A stretch of 64,000 nucleotides of DNA from Brevibacterium atlanticum. GTDB lineage: Bacteria; Actinomycetota; Actinomycetes; Actinomycetales; Brevibacteriaceae. The stretch spans positions 2,842,503 to 2,906,502 of the forward strand of contig NZ_CP050152.1 of the NCBI RefSeq assembly GCF_011617245.1, read 5' to 3'. Positions 17,770-25,712 of the stretch are shown piece after piece. How positions within the stretch are numbered: position 1 is the first letter of the stretch; every line of letters begins with the position of its first letter. The notes beneath the pieces were generated by a model, which saw nothing but the letters and a program-made list of their open reading frames with translations, was not told the DNA's origin and did not search any database. A program made the translations under genes and the position numbers.

Positions 17770-19586
17770 GCATGCCGCGACTCGATCGTGACGACGAGGT
17801 CGAGCAGCTGCCGCCGGACATTGCGAAGAAGGCGCGGGTGCTGCTGCTCTCACTCGTGCGCCCGCATCGGGCGATGGCGATCTTCCTTCTCGTCATCGTC
17901 GTGCTCACGGCCGGTGCCCTCGTCATCGGTCCGGTGTTCATCGCCCAGGCCCTCGATGAGGGGATTCCGCGGGCGGTCAACGGTGACACCGGACCGCTCT
18001 TCACCGCGGTGGGGCTGTTCGTCGCCGCCGCGGTGGCGTCGGCGGTGCTCGCGTTCACCTCGACGAGGCTCGTGGGGATCACGGCGCAGAAGATCCTCTT
18101 CTCGCTGCGTTCGCGGGTGTTCGCGCATGTGCAGCGGCTCGATCTGGGCTATCACGAGAAGTCGACCTCGGGCCGGTTGGTGTCGCGGCAGACCTCGGAT
18201 ATGGAGTCGGTGCAGCAGTTCCTGTCGTATTCGCTCTTCGACACGGCGCTGGCCGTGCTCCAGATGCTCTTCATCGCGATCACGCTGGTCTGGCTCGATG
18301 TGCCCTTGGCGCTCGTCGTCTTCGCCGGGTTCGTTCCGCTGTTCTTCATCACGAAGTCGGCGCACACCTCGCAGCGCAGCGCGTACCGGCGCACGCGCAC
18401 GTCGATCGCGAAGGTCATCGTCCACTTCGTCGAGACGATGGGCGGCATCCGCGCTGTCCAGGCCTACCGTCGGCAGCCCGACCGGCGCTCGACGCTCAGC
18501 GACGAGGACATCCAGTACCGGGATGCGAACACCGATGCGCTGCGAGGAGTCGCCTGGTTCGCAGGCTCGACTCGGCTGGTCGGCAACGTCACGCAGACGG
18601 TCATCATCGTCGTCGGCGCATGGCTGGTCATCGAGGACTGGACGCAGGTCGGGGTGCTCGCCGCGTTCATCCTCTATCTGCGGCGGTTCTACGGCCCGCT
18701 CGACGAACTCGTGCAGTCGTTCAACCTCTATCAGTCCGCCTCGGCGGCGTTGGAGAAGATCGCCGCGGTCCTCGACGCGGAACCCGCAGTCGCCGAACCG
18801 GCCCAACCCGTTCACCTGCCCGCGCGGTCGGGGTCGGCTGGTGGAGGGTCGGGGCGCTCACTCGATCTGGACGGCGTCCAGTTCGCCTATGCGGACGGGC
18901 CCGATGTGCTCCCCCGCTTCGATCTGCATGTTCCTGCCGGAGAGATCGTCGCCCTCGTCGGTGCCACCGGCGCCGGCAAGTCGACGCTGGTCAAGCTCGT
19001 CACCCGGTTCTACGATCCGAGCCAGGGTCGCGTCGCGATCGACGGGGTGGATCTGCGTGATCTTCAGGATGCGGAACTGCGCTCGTCGGTGGTCATGGTC
19101 ACCCAGGAGTCGTTCCTCTTCGCCGGCACGATCGCCGACAACATCCGCATCGGGAATCCGGGCGCCAGCGACGAGGCGGTCGTCGCCGCAGCTCGCGCCG
19201 TCGGCCTCGACGGATACATCCGTCGGCTGCCCGACGGGTATGACACGGATGTGAAGAAGCGCGGCGGGCGGCTGAGCTCGGGGCAGCGTCAGCTGGTGTC
19301 GTTCGCGCGGGTGTTCCTCGCCGACCCGGATATCGTCGTGCTCGACGAGGCGACCGCCCACCTCGACATCCCGTCGGAGCGCCTCGTCCAGGATGCGCTC
19401 GCGACGGTGCTCGAGGGACGGACGGCGATCATCATCGCCCACCGACTCTCGACCGTCGAGATCGCCGACCGGGTCCTCGTCATGGATTCCGGGCGGATCA
19501 TCGAGGACGGTAGCCCGGACCAACTCATCTCCGGCACCGGCAAGTTCGCGCAGCTGCATCAGGCATGGCGCGACTCGCTCGTGTAG
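17766..19586 (+). CDS. ABC exporter half-transporter, catalytic-site subunit
   Basis: 606 aa, six transmembrane helices and a C-terminal ATPase. Walker A GATGAGKST; Walker B and catalytic Glu intact in IVVLDEATAHLD; His switch in IIAHRLST. The signature motif is altered to LSSGQRQ instead of LSGGQ. This is the complementary defect to that of the first subunit: the altered signature here faces the altered Walker B there, giving one degenerate and one working ATP site, as known for heterodimeric exporters. A Gly/Ser-rich linker near residue 345-365 joins the domains. ATG overlaps the previous stop. No terminator hairpin is evident after it. Confidence 0.88.
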   Translation: MSMPRLDRDDEVEQLPPDIAKKARVLLLSLVRPHRAMAIFLLVIVVLTAGALVIGPVFIAQALDEGIPRAVNGDTGPLFTAVGLFVAAAVASAVLAFTSTRLVGITAQKILFSLRSRVFAHVQRLDLGYHEKSTSGRLVSRQTSDMESVQQFLSYSLFDTALAVLQMLFIAITLVWLDVPLALVVFAGFVPLFFITKSAHTSQRSAYRRTRTSIAKVIVHFVETMGGIRAVQAYRRQPDRRSTLSDEDIQYRDANTDALRGVAWFAGSTRLVGNVTQTVIIVVGAWLVIEDWTQVGVLAAFILYLRRFYGPLDELVQSFNLYQSASAALEKIAAVLDAEPAVAEPAQPVHLPARSGSAGGGSGRSLDLDGVQFAYADGPDVLPRFDLHVPAGEIVALVGATGAGKSTLVKLVTRFYDPSQGRVAIDGVDLRDLQDAELRSSVVMVTQESFLFAGTIADNIRIGNPGASDEAVVAAARAVGLDGYIRRLPDGYDTDVKKRGGRLSSGQRQLVSFARVFLADPDIVVLDEATAHLDIPSERLVQDALATVLEGRTAIIIAHRLSTVEIADRVLVMDSGRIIEDGSPDQLISGTGKFAQLHQAWRDSLV

Positions 19587-19666
19587 GTCTCATGTGGCCG
19601 GTAGTTCTCGTGTGACAGGGGCGGCCAGTTCCGCCTCGCGCTCCCACCCGCGCGCCCCGTCGGCAC

Positions 19667-19730
19667 CAGCTTGGTGAAACTGCACTAGCTTGGCCCCTGC
19701 ACCGAGCTGCTGCAGTTTCACCGAGCTGGA
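19667..19730. repeat. 64-bp hairpin repeat, copy 1
   Basis: Nested palindrome. Outer arms AGCTTGGTGAAACTGCA (19668-19684) and TGCAGTTTCACCGAGCT (19711-19727) pair over 17 positions with one T/G mismatch. Inner arms AGCTTGG and CCGAGCT (19687-19693, 19702-19708) repeat the ends of the outer arms. A second copy in the same orientation with a single base change lies at 20849. The two copies bracket one gene. 19587-19666 before it holds nothing I recognise. Confidence 0.85.
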
Positions 19731-19745
19731 AGTGCGAACCGCACT
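19731..19745 (-). terminator. short hairpin at the end of the nuclease-like gene
   Basis: AGTGCG and CGCACT with a three-base loop, abutting the stop codon of the gene at 19745. Together with the adjacent 64-bp hairpin repeat it may terminate that gene's transcript. No T tract. Confidence 0.25.
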
Positions 19746-20755
19746 CAGTTGCCAGCCGACCGTCGCTGCGTTCGGCTGCGTACGGTCCGCTCGATGTCAG
19801 TGAACGTCTGCCGCCGCCACAGATCTTTCCAGAACACTCGGATGACGTGATAGCCCAGTGCGCGAAGACGCCGTTCTCGCTCGCGTTCACGATCGAACTC
19901 TCGCCGATGGTCACGCCCATCGAGCGTGTACTTGGCTCTGCCGTCGAACTCGATGATTGTCCTGGACCGCCGATGAGTGAAGTCCGTCCGTGCGACGAAG
20001 GATCCGTTTTCATCAAAGATCTCGAATTGGGGTTCGAAACCGTTCAAGCCGATTTCATACAGCCGCACCGCGACGATGGATTCCCCAGGTGACTCACGTC
20101 GGGCGTCGGCCAATTCGAGCGCCGTCTCGACTCTCCTGCAGCATCGATTCTCATGACAGGTGGCGGCAACTGTCCTCAGTTGGCCTTTCGTCACCAACTG
20201 CCTCCGCAGGGCATCATCGAGCATAGGAACGCTGGTCTCGAGGTCGTAGTCACGAGCAGTGTCGATGAGAGTGCGGGCCTTCGAAGTGACAGTTGTGTCG
20301 CCGAGCAACTCGACATGTTCATCGCAGAGCTCTCTTCGACGAACAATCAGGTGAGCGAAACGGCCGCTGGTGTGGGGACGGATAACCTCTACTCGCGAGT
20401 GCGGAATCTCTACCACCTCCAGTTGCCACAGCAACGCAGCGGAGAGATGTGAGAACACTTCGCTCGTTGCTTCCGAAATCTCTTCCGCCCGCCGGTTGAC
20501 GAGATCGGCCCGCGTTCGAATCAGTATCTTCACGCGCTCGATGGCATCACGTTTATCCCCCAGCCAGACGAGTTCATCAACGTCTCCGTCGGCTAACGGG
20601 GTCCAGATCTTCGCATGAACGGGATCTGCACATGTACCTGTCACGGCGAAGCGGCCCCGAGCGATGCGTTCCAGACAGCAGCCGACAGCTGTGCGAATCT
20701 CGCGGTCCGAGAGCCCAAGGCGTCGAAGTTCTTTCGTCACGAAAACTTGATACAT
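19745..20755 (-). CDS. AbiEi-like winged helix plus DUF559/Vsr-like nuclease-fold protein
   Basis: 336 aa. The N-terminal 45 residues resemble the winged-helix segment of AbiEi-type antitoxins (ELRRLGLSDREIRTAV then RGRFAVTG). The C-terminal 110 residues look like a DUF559/Vsr-type PD-(D/E)xK domain: ARTDF supplies the Asp, IIEFDGRAKY the Glu and Lys, and ERERRLRALGYHVIRVFWKD is the typical closing helix and strand. Such proteins are common, uncharacterised and scattered in actinobacteria. I chose ATG 20755 because CATAAT lies six bases upstream; a TTG at 20773 is the longer option. The gene sits between two copies of a hairpin repeat, and the DNA upstream is AT-rich compared with its neighbours, so mobility is plausible. 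Whether it cuts DNA is not shown. Confidence 0.65.
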   Translation of the reverse strand: MYQVFVTKELRRLGLSDREIRTAVGCCLERIARGRFAVTGTCADPVHAKIWTPLADGDVDELVWLGDKRDAIERVKILIRTRADLVNRRAEEISEATSEVFSHLSAALLWQLEVVEIPHSRVEVIRPHTSGRFAHLIVRRRELCDEHVELLGDTTVTSKARTLIDTARDYDLETSVPMLDDALRRQLVTKGQLRTVAATCHENRCCRRVETALELADARRESPGESIVAVRLYEIGLNGFEPQFEIFDENGSFVARTDFTHRRSRTIIEFDGRAKYTLDGRDHRREFDRERERERRLRALGYHVIRVFWKDLWRRQTFTDIERTVRSRTQRRSAGN

Positions 20756-20790
20756 CACATCATTATGTATCAAATGACAGTAAACGACAA
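20748..20790 (-). promoter_or_regulatory. promoter with overlapping palindrome, nuclease-like gene
   Basis: Minus strand: TTGTCG (20785-20790), 17-base spacer, CATAAT (20762-20767), six bases before the ATG at 20755. Inverted repeat TTGATACAT (20748-20756) and ATGTATCAA (20765-20773) spans the -10 element, the likely start site and the start codon, an arrangement expected for an autorepressor site. Confidence 0.5.
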
Positions 20791-20848
20791 TATATTACCT
20801 TAAACCAAACAGTGCGCTTTCTCGGGGTCAGATGTCGCCGCGACCCAT

Positions 20849-20912
20849 CAGCTTGGTGAAACTGCACTAGCTTGGCCCCTGCACCGAGCTGCTGCAGTTC
20901 CACCGAGCTGGA
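20849..20912. repeat. 64-bp hairpin repeat, copy 2
   Basis: Same 64 bases as the copy at 19667, same orientation, with one change (C for T at 20900 inside the right arm). It lies between the promoters of the divergent nuclease-like gene and the membrane protein pair. Confidence 0.85.
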
Positions 20913-20929
20913 CTCGAATCTGTCGAGGA

Positions 20930-20966
20930 TCGACACGTTTATTGCAACAATGTATGTTGTTGGCAA
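20930..20966 (+). promoter_or_regulatory. promoter and operator of the membrane protein pair
   Basis: TCGACA (20930-20935), 17-base spacer, TATGTT (20953-20958). An inverted repeat, TTGCAACAA (20942-20950) and TTGTTGGCAA (20957-20966), covers the -10 element with one bulged base, which suggests repression by a dimeric regulator. No regulator gene is adjacent other than the winged-helix nuclease-like gene. Confidence 0.5.
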
Positions 20967-20998
20967 GCGGACGAGTCGATTCGACGAGGAGGACGCCG

Positions 20999-21616
20999 AT
21001 GAACGCCGAGACGGAGAACGGGACCGAGCTCGCAACCTCGGTCGATACTGAGTTCGAACCACCGATCGAGGCGGAGAACGGGCTCGCGGCGGGTGCCGAC
21101 GCCGGGGCGTGTGCTGACGGCGGAGCAGGCATCGACGCCGACGAACGACGGATCGTCGGTGATGCCATCGCCCGTGGCAGCACGGTGACCAGATGGATCG
21201 CCATGATCACCGGCGTACTGTTCATCGCTTCGGGCCTGTGGTGGGCGGGCATCATCGTCATCGTTGTGACGACGTTCGACCTGCCCCGGGTGGCGGTTCA
21301 GAGCTACGCGCGCAAGCGTGGCGTTCAGCTGAATGTCCCATCGGCGGCAGAGGTCGAAAGGACCTCCCTGACGGGCCTGCTGATCGGCGTCGTCTTCCTG
21401 CCGGTCGTCTGCGGTCTCGCCGGCGCCGAGATGGCTCTCGGGCACCCGCTGTTGCCCTGGTCGTGGACGACTCCGATGGGAGACGATCCGGACCCCTACG
21501 TCATCCTTCCGCTGGCAGTCGGCGCGTTGGCTATCACTGTCATCTGGTTCGTCCGCCGACTGACTGACTCCCGGCAGACGAGCGGTGCACACGATTCTCA
21601 GAAGGGATCCGGATGA
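20999..21616 (+). CDS. small membrane protein, first of a tandem paralogous pair
   Basis: 205 aa, unknown function. The first 60 residues are acidic and low in complexity (many Glu, Ala, Gly, Asp), probably cytoplasmic. Then a hydrophobic helix pair (GVLFIASGLWWAGIIVIVV), a basic conserved motif SYARKRGVQL, another helix, GHPLLPWSW, and a last helix near the C-terminus. The block from LFIASGLWW to YARKRGV recurs in the next gene, so the two are duplicates. ATG at 20999 with GAGGAGGA five bases upstream; an earlier in-frame start at 20942 lies inside the operator. The stop overlaps the next start. Confidence 0.6.
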   Translation: MNAETENGTELATSVDTEFEPPIEAENGLAAGADAGACADGGAGIDADERRIVGDAIARGSTVTRWIAMITGVLFIASGLWWAGIIVIVVTTFDLPRVAVQSYARKRGVQLNVPSAAEVERTSLTGLLIGVVFLPVVCGLAGAEMALGHPLLPWSWTTPMGDDPDPYVILPLAVGALAITVIWFVRRLTDSRQTSGAHDSQKGSG

Positions 21617-22212
21617 TGCCCGGCCCGTCTGACATGCACTCAGGGCTCGACAGTGACGAGGTTCGGGAGCAGCACGACCGCCATATGCAGGTGGAACCGT
21701 CACGGTTCGAGAAGGCTCTCGAACGCTCGGCTGGCATCGATGAGATGCCGTTGGCCGACGACCACGAGCAACAGGTCATCATCCGTGCCCTGGCGGTCGG
21801 CTACTCAGCCGCGAAGATGATGGCGTGGGTGCTCGCCTTCGTCTTCCTCGCCTCAGGAATGTGGTGGGTCGGCATCCTCGTCTTCTTCGGCATGGCGCTC
21901 CCAGGCATCGTGGCGAACCGCTATGCCCGCAGACGAGGGGTCGATCTCTTCTGGCAGTCCGGTCTCGCGCGCAACGAGCTGAGTCCGATGGGACTGTTCG
22001 GCGAAATCGTCATGTTCGTGCTCTTGGTGGGGCTCATCGCACTCCCAGCCGCATTGGGACACCCCCTCATTCCATCAGGGTGGGCGACATTCATTCCCAG
22101 ATTCGACGACACGCTCATCTGGATCTTCGGCGGTGCCATCGTCGGCAGCTGCTGCAGCTGGATCGGCCGCCGCCGGAAGCTCAAGAAGAAGCTCCGCGAG
22201 CAGGCCGGCTGA
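21613..22212 (+). CDS. small membrane protein, second of a tandem paralogous pair
   Basis: 199 aa, unknown function. An acidic, His-rich N-terminal segment of about 60 residues precedes FVFLASGMWWVGILVFFGMA, then RYARRRGVDLFW, further helices, GHPLIPSGW, and a strongly basic C-terminus (RRRKLKKKLREQ). The same landmarks in the same order occur in the preceding gene (LFIASGLWWAG, YARKRGV, GHPLLP), showing a tandem duplication. ATG overlaps the previous stop (ATGA). Five bases separate its stop from the convergent methyltransferase gene. Confidence 0.6.
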   Translation: MMPGPSDMHSGLDSDEVREQHDRHMQVEPSRFEKALERSAGIDEMPLADDHEQQVIIRALAVGYSAAKMMAWVLAFVFLASGMWWVGILVFFGMALPGIVANRYARRRGVDLFWQSGLARNELSPMGLFGEIVMFVLLVGLIALPAALGHPLIPSGWATFIPRFDDTLIWIFGGAIVGSCCSWIGRRRKLKKKLREQAG

Positions 22213-22217
22213 CGCCC

Positions 22218-22847
22218 CTACTCCACCACGAGCGGGACGAAACGGTAACGGCCGTGACGGGTCACCTCGGCGCTTCCGATGTCCTCTCCCCGCCGTTCCA
22301 CGCGCAGCATCTCCTCACCGACCGGAATGACCATCACTCCCCCGACGGCCAGCTGGTCGACAAGAACTTCCGGCAGATGACCGGCCCCCGCAGAGACGAG
22401 GATCCGGTCGAAAGGCCCGCGCTCCGGTGCCCCGAGGACACCCGGACGCGCCTGGACGAACTCGATCGGCGCAGGAGACTGAGCATCCGTGCCCGGCCCG
22501 AGCCCCGCCTCGGCGAAGGAATCCTCGACGGCTCCCCTCGCCCGTGCGATCAGCTCCGAATGACGCTCAACTCCGACGATCCGCCCTTCGGGCCCGACGA
22601 TGACGGCGAGCAGCGCCGCAGTCCACCCCGACCCAGCGCCGACGTCAAGGACCGAGTCGCCGCACTCCGGCGCCAGAAGTTCGAGCATGTCAGCAACGGT
22701 GCTCGGCTGGGAATTCGTCTGGCCCCAGCCGATGTCGAGCGGCACATCCGCAGTCGCCCACGCCCGCTGATCCTGCGGCAGGAAATGCTCCCGCCGGACA
22801 CATTCGAATGCCCGATCGACAGCGATCGCCTTCACTGTGCGGTTCAT
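22218..22847 (-). CDS. protein-L-isoaspartate O-methyltransferase-like methyltransferase
   Basis: 209 aa. SAM-dependent methyltransferase of the PIMT family, which tags isoaspartyl residues of damaged proteins for repair. The family signature is seen in DIGWGQTNSQPSTVADMLELL, followed by motif I DVGAGSGWTAALL and the acidic residue after IVGVERHSELI. Within the usual 200-220 aa. ATG at 22847 with GAGGAGG five bases upstream, preferred to an in-frame upstream Met at 22889. Divergent from apt. Some actinobacterial PIMT-like enzymes have other substrates, so the exact role is likely but not certain. Confidence 0.78.
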   Translation of the reverse strand: MNRTVKAIAVDRAFECVRREHFLPQDQRAWATADVPLDIGWGQTNSQPSTVADMLELLAPECGDSVLDVGAGSGWTAALLAVIVGPEGRIVGVERHSELIARARGAVEDSFAEAGLGPGTDAQSPAPIEFVQARPGVLGAPERGPFDRILVSAGAGHLPEVLVDQLAVGGVMVIPVGEEMLRVERRGEDIGSAEVTRHGRYRFVPLVVE

Positions 22848-22923
22848 CTCGGCCTCCTCGTCGAGTCCGGTCTGTGATGCTTCGACCATACTCCTCGCCG
22901 ATGAGGGCGGGAAGGCAGTCGCG

Positions 22924-22929
22924 TATCGT
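22924..22929 (+). promoter_or_regulatory. -10 hexamer of apt (leaderless)
   Basis: TATCGT, six bases before the GTG of apt, with no ribosome binding site between them. Confidence 0.45.
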
Positions 22930-22935
22930 TGTCCC

Positions 22936-23454
22936 GTGACTCAATCCGATCTCTCCCGCGCGCAGAGCCTCATCACCTCGATTCCCGACTACCCCGAGCC
23001 GGGGGTGATCTTCCGCGACATCTCCCCGCTGCTGGCCGACGGCCCGGCGATGCGAGCCGTCACCGAGGCGCTCATCGAACCCTTCGACGGACGCTTCGAC
23101 ATCGTCGGCGGGCTCGAGGCCCGCGGCTTCCTCTTCGCCGGCACCATCGCGGCGATGACCGGTGTGGGCATCCTGCCCATCCGCAAGGCAGGCAAGCTGC
23201 CGAAGCCCGCGGCCGCGGTCTCCTACTCCCTCGAATACGGCACCGCAACGATCGAAGGCCCCGACGTCCTGGAGAAGGGCGAGCGCGTTCTACTCGTCGA
23301 CGACATCCTCGCCACCGGCGGAACGCTGACCGCCGCGCAGTCGCTGGTCAACGACCTCGGCGCCGAAGTCGTCGGCTCAGCCGTCGTCCTCGAACTCACC
23401 GAGCTCGGCGGTCGGGAACTCACCGGCGACGTTCACGCGGTATTCGCGGACTGA
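22936..23454 (+). CDS. apt: adenine phosphoribosyltransferase
   Basis: 172 aa. Converts adenine and PRPP to AMP in purine salvage. The PRPP-binding motif VLLVDDILATGGTLTAA is intact, and the adenine-binding N-terminal region IPDYPEPGVIFRDISPLLAD and FDIVGGLEARGFLFA match APRT. The start is a GTG at 22936; upstream in-frame Met codons would run back into the divergent methyltransferase gene. TATCGT six bases upstream supports a leaderless start. Length is typical. Confidence 0.93.
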   Translation: MTQSDLSRAQSLITSIPDYPEPGVIFRDISPLLADGPAMRAVTEALIEPFDGRFDIVGGLEARGFLFAGTIAAMTGVGILPIRKAGKLPKPAAAVSYSLEYGTATIEGPDVLEKGERVLLVDDILATGGTLTAAQSLVNDLGAEVVGSAVVLELTELGGRELTGDVHAVFAD

Positions 23455-23518
23455 ACCGGCCGGGCTGGCTGAGCCGGCCGGGCATTGGGTTGGTTGGGCT
23501 GGTTGGGTTGGTTTTCCC
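23455..23518. other. inverted GC repeat and G-rich tract between convergent genes
   Basis: CCGGCCGGG occurs twice around a GCTGGCTGA spacer and can fold. It is followed by a low-complexity tract of GG/GGG runs separated by T, TT or CT (23486-23512), then TTTT. It probably acts as a terminator region between apt and the lipoprotein gene. Confidence 0.4.
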
Positions 23519-24484
23519 TCAGCGGCACGTGTCGTAAGAATCGCGCAGCTGATCCTGAATGGTCTGAGCCGTCTGGGTCAGCTGACCCTCGGCGTCTTCG
23601 TCATACTCGCATCCGCCGACATTGACGATTCCGCCGGATGAGTAGTCGAACGGTCCGGTCGGGTCCGCCCCTTCCGCCCAGGAGAAGTCCCATGGGTTGG
23701 TCGTCGTCGACTCTATGCGGTCGATGATTCCCCTCAGACGAGTGACCTCATCGGCCCCGGCCGGGACCACCGCGACGAACGACGACACCTGGTCGCCATC
23801 GATGTTGAGTCGATTCAACGACGTGCGCAGAGGATCGAACACCGATTCCAAGCGCTCCTGCCCCTGCTCCGAAAAGGGAAATGCCACATACCAGTCGACG
23901 CCGGAGGTTTCCCTCGTGCTCAGTTGGAATTCTTCGGATCCGAACTGCGCCCTCGCCGCGTCGAGAGTCCTGAATGGGTCCGTGCCTGCGTCGCTGATCT
24001 CCAAGGAGTCGTCGAAGTCCACACCGTCCGACTGTTCACTCCAGCTCACCTTGTCGACGGACAACGTTGACGACATCTCAAGCAGCCGCGGAACCTTCGC
24101 CGCCATGATGTCGCCGTTCGTCGCGTCGCTGACCTTGATGGTGCGGCCCGCCATGATGAGGCTCAGGTTCTGGGTGTAGCGGTCGAATTCGTCGCCCGTC
24201 TCACGGTCGAGTGCAGCGGCGACCTCGGTGGCCTGAGCGGCGCTCGCCGCAGCATCCATCGTCACCCTGTAGTTGATGGATCTGCCGGAATCGAAACCGT
24301 TCAGATACGAGGTCTCGACATCCTCGACACCCGGCGATGCAGACAGTACACCGCCGATGTCGTCAACCGTGTTGCTGAGGTCAGGGCCCGTGCAGCCGGA
24401 GACGCCGAGCGTCAGCACAACCGCAGTGATCATCGCCGCACCGGGCCTCGCCCACCCGCCGAACTGGGACTGTCTGTTCATCAT
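23519..24484 (-). CDS. lipoprotein of unknown function
   Basis: 321 aa. Signal sequence with a basic start, a hydrophobic stretch (MITAVVLTLGVSG) and lipobox VSGC near residue 31, so it should be lipid-anchored outside the cell membrane. The mature part is acidic, with no domain I recognise; it contains two Cys near the C-terminus (GGCEYDED and a penultimate Cys) that could pair. Similar secreted proteins with VSASPGVEDVETSY-like starts occur in actinobacteria without assigned function. ATG ATG start; TAGGTT six bases upstream supports the first ATG at 24484. Convergent with apt. Confidence 0.7.
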   Translation of the reverse strand: MMNRQSQFGGWARPGAAMITAVVLTLGVSGCTGPDLSNTVDDIGGVLSASPGVEDVETSYLNGFDSGRSINYRVTMDAAASAAQATEVAAALDRETGDEFDRYTQNLSLIMAGRTIKVSDATNGDIMAAKVPRLLEMSSTLSVDKVSWSEQSDGVDFDDSLEISDAGTDPFRTLDAARAQFGSEEFQLSTRETSGVDWYVAFPFSEQGQERLESVFDPLRTSLNRLNIDGDQVSSFVAVVPAGADEVTRLRGIIDRIESTTTNPWDFSWAEGADPTGPFDYSSGGIVNVGGCEYDEDAEGQLTQTAQTIQDQLRDSYDTCR

Positions 24485-24490
24485 GTATCG

Positions 24491-24496
24491 AACCTA
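24491..24496 (-). promoter_or_regulatory. -10 hexamer of the lipoprotein gene (leaderless)
   Basis: TAGGTT on the minus strand, six bases before the ATG at 24484. Confidence 0.4.
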
Positions 24497-24658
24497 TCGA
24501 ACGTCTCACGGTCTCGGGGGTCGAATCTGTTCCAGCCTCGGCACACAGGATCACCCACTCAACGGCGGGCCGCCTCGGCGATGGATCTCGCTTGACCGGC
24601 TCCGATGATCGCTCACGGCGGAATCGGTCACGGGAATGCTCGCGGCCGGTCTCGTCGT

Positions 24659-25602
<944 letters not shown>

Positions 25603-25621
25603 GCCGTCGTCGTCGACCGGC

Positions 25622-25661
25622 ACGAAGCCGCCGGAGAGTTCCGACTCTCCGGCGGCTTCGT
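25622..25661. terminator. strong hairpin after the aldo/keto reductase gene
   Basis: Perfect 18-bp stem (25622-25639 with 25644-25661), loop TCCG, followed by CGTTG. It can also serve the convergent dehydrogenase gene ending at 25713. Confidence 0.75.
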
Positions 25662-25712
25662 CGTTGCCCGGCGGGTACTGCGTCCGACGGGTCTGATGCG
25701 TGGCCTCTCGGG

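Noticed and set aside
19667..20912. Two-copy hairpin repeat as a CRISPR array
   Set aside because: Only two copies, 1.2 kb apart with a gene between them, and no spacer structure or cas genes.
24500..24540. GGGTCGAATC resembling a tRNA T-arm
   Set aside because: No acceptor, D-arm or anticodon stem could be built around it.
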